From IMG/VR virus record IMGVR_UViG_3300037961_002837, positions 1 to 41,645 of that record: a stretch of 41,645 nt of DNA. One strand, 5' to 3'. The translations under genes and the position numbers were made by a program. The stretch is from a virus. The first letter of the stretch is position 1, and every line of letters starts with the position of its first letter. The notes under the pieces were generated by a model. It worked only from the letters and a program-made list of their open reading frames with translations, was not told the DNA's origin and did no database searches. Positions 40,708-41,645 of the stretch are shown here, one piece after another.

Positions 40708-41558
40708 TGAGAAAAAAACCAATGCTAGCATATCCTGTTAGCGACAAACCAATTGATTATACCAATAAAGTATCAATGCAACCAAAGCTTGACGGCGTGC
40801 GTTGTCTTATACAGTACAACAAGCTAAACTGTGGAGAACACGAAGTAGTTGCGTACTCACGCACAGGCAAACAATGGAAAAACATAGCGCATATATGTGT
40901 AGCGCTAAAACCTTTTTTCGCGAAACATCCTAACGTTATACTCGATGGCGAGCTATACAATCATGCACTGCGCGATGACTTTGAAAAGATTATATCTTGC
41001 GTACGTAAAACAAAACCTACAGCTATTGATAGAGCTGAATCACGTAAGCTTGTACAGTTTCATTGCTACGATATTGTAGATGAAACAATGCTATTTGAAG
41101 ATCGTTACAAGTTTGTGTTTGATAATCTAAGAGATTGTTATGGCGTTAGAACTGTTGTAACTCGAGCTGTTGGCAATGAATCTTTATCTAAAGTTGTGCA
41201 TCAACAAAACCTAGATGCTGGTTATGAAGGCTCTATACTACGCTTAAACGATGTGTATCAATGTAAACGTTCACACAGCTTGCGTAAGTTCAAAGACTTT
41301 CACGATGCTGAAGCTACACTAACTAGCTGGGTCGAAGGTAAAGGCAAGCGTGCTGGTACTATTGGCAAGTTTATGGCTGTCGATGCCGATGGCAATGAGT
41401 TTGGCATGCCAGTTATGGACAATTTTAAAAAGTTACAAACAATGTTTGATGAGATGAAAACTTGGGTTGGCAAACAAGCTACGTTCACATACTTTGAGCG
41501 TACAAAAGCTAATAGCTACAGACATCCATTATTTAAAGCAATACGTGATTATGAGTAA
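40704..41558 (+). CDS. ATP-dependent DNA ligase
   Basis: 284 aa, the usual length of small phage/viral ATP ligases. Nucleotidyltransferase motifs are in order: motif I KLDGVR with lysine 28 as the AMP-bearing residue, SRTGK (52-56), motif III ILDGE (79-83), motif IIIa YDI (122-124), motif IV EGSILR (175-180), and motif V with K195 and K197 (RKFKDF). A small OB domain follows (about 205-284). It seals nicks during phage DNA replication or repair. The ATG at 40704 and the next at 40707 are both possible. The start overlaps the UVR-like gene, which may load or regulate it. No N-terminal DNA-binding domain is present. Confidence 0.95.
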   Translation: MMRKKPMLAYPVSDKPIDYTNKVSMQPKLDGVRCLIQYNKLNCGEHEVVAYSRTGKQWKNIAHICVALKPFFAKHPNVILDGELYNHALRDDFEKIISCVRKTKPTAIDRAESRKLVQFHCYDIVDETMLFEDRYKFVFDNLRDCYGVRTVVTRAVGNESLSKVVHQQNLDAGYEGSILRLNDVYQCKRSHSLRKFKDFHDAEATLTSWVEGKGKRAGTIGKFMAVDADGNEFGMPVMDNFKKLQTMFDEMKTWVGKQATFTYFERTKANSYRHPLFKAIRDYE

Positions 41559-41637
41559 TGAATTAAAGCTAAAAATTCAACACATGTTGAAAACATTAAA
41601 ACCAATTGAGACTGTGACAACAGCCTCTAATAAATAA
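41551..41637 (+). CDS. Tiny protein after the ligase
   Basis: 28 aa, MSNELKLKIQHMLKTLKPIE then a short Thr-rich end. Overlaps the ligase end by eight bases, the usual pattern here. A single amphipathic helix; nothing more can be said. Confidence 0.4.
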   Translation: MSNELKLKIQHMLKTLKPIETVTTASNK

Positions 41638-41645
41638 TTAGTAAC

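Overview
The window is one continuous stretch of an AT-rich, tailed, short-tailed-type (podovirus or crAss-like) bacteriophage genome, most likely from a marine phage of a flavobacterium or other Bacteroidetes host. Three things point to that host. Start codons sit behind A/T-rich leaders with almost no Shine-Dalgarno sequence. One tail protein carries the cysteine-bounded GCTxPxAxNYxP...DDGSC motif that is widespread in secreted proteins of marine Bacteroidetes. The structural gene order and sequences resemble the crAss-like/marine Bacteroidetes phage module. No integrase, repressor or DNA polymerase is present, and both ends of the window cut the phage genome.

Left arm (1 to 33840, all minus strand). 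One uninterrupted late cluster over 33 kb long is read from the divergent centre leftward. In transcription order it holds: small virion-type or unknown proteins; a complete phage-encoded GroEL followed by GroES; a pair of paralogous 124-131 aa proteins; a winged-helix protein; a small HExxH protein; a coiled-coil protein; a holin-like membrane protein; two beta-rich surface-type proteins; a GroES-fold protein; a candidate small terminase; the large terminase; portal; acidic scaffold; major capsid protein; a strong UUCG-tetraloop terminator; three neck/connector proteins separated by a second UUCG hairpin; an 1856 aa tail protein; the tail protein with the Bacteroidetes motif; a cupin-like protein; a gp14-like ejection protein; a coiled-coil ejection-type protein; and a giant virion protein (at least 1588 aa) with two N-terminal repeats and an internal HEFVH metallopeptidase-like motif. 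The chaperonin pair inside the virion cluster suggests the phage folds its own capsid or tail proteins.

Divergent centre (33841 to 34045). It carries a strikingly G/C-rich block (runs of 4-6 G on the minus strand) in otherwise AT-rich DNA, a short GC hairpin with a T run, and the first copy of a promoter-like repeat.

Right arm (34046 to 41645, all plus strand). This is an early-type region of many very small genes with overlapping stops and starts: short acidic or basic proteins, several one-helix membrane microproteins, a lipoprotein followed by a secreted protein, a zinc-ribbon protein, and an ATP-dependent DNA ligase. Eight copies of AAATAC-N11-GATAATAT (plus one degenerate copy) lie just before genes and look like a phage-specific promoter. 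The arm also holds two tRNA-like elements with perfect T-arms, one apparently without a D-arm, and a GC-rich structured non-coding block at 37562-37813 that I cannot assign. These RNAs and the promoter family are the best candidates for something undescribed.
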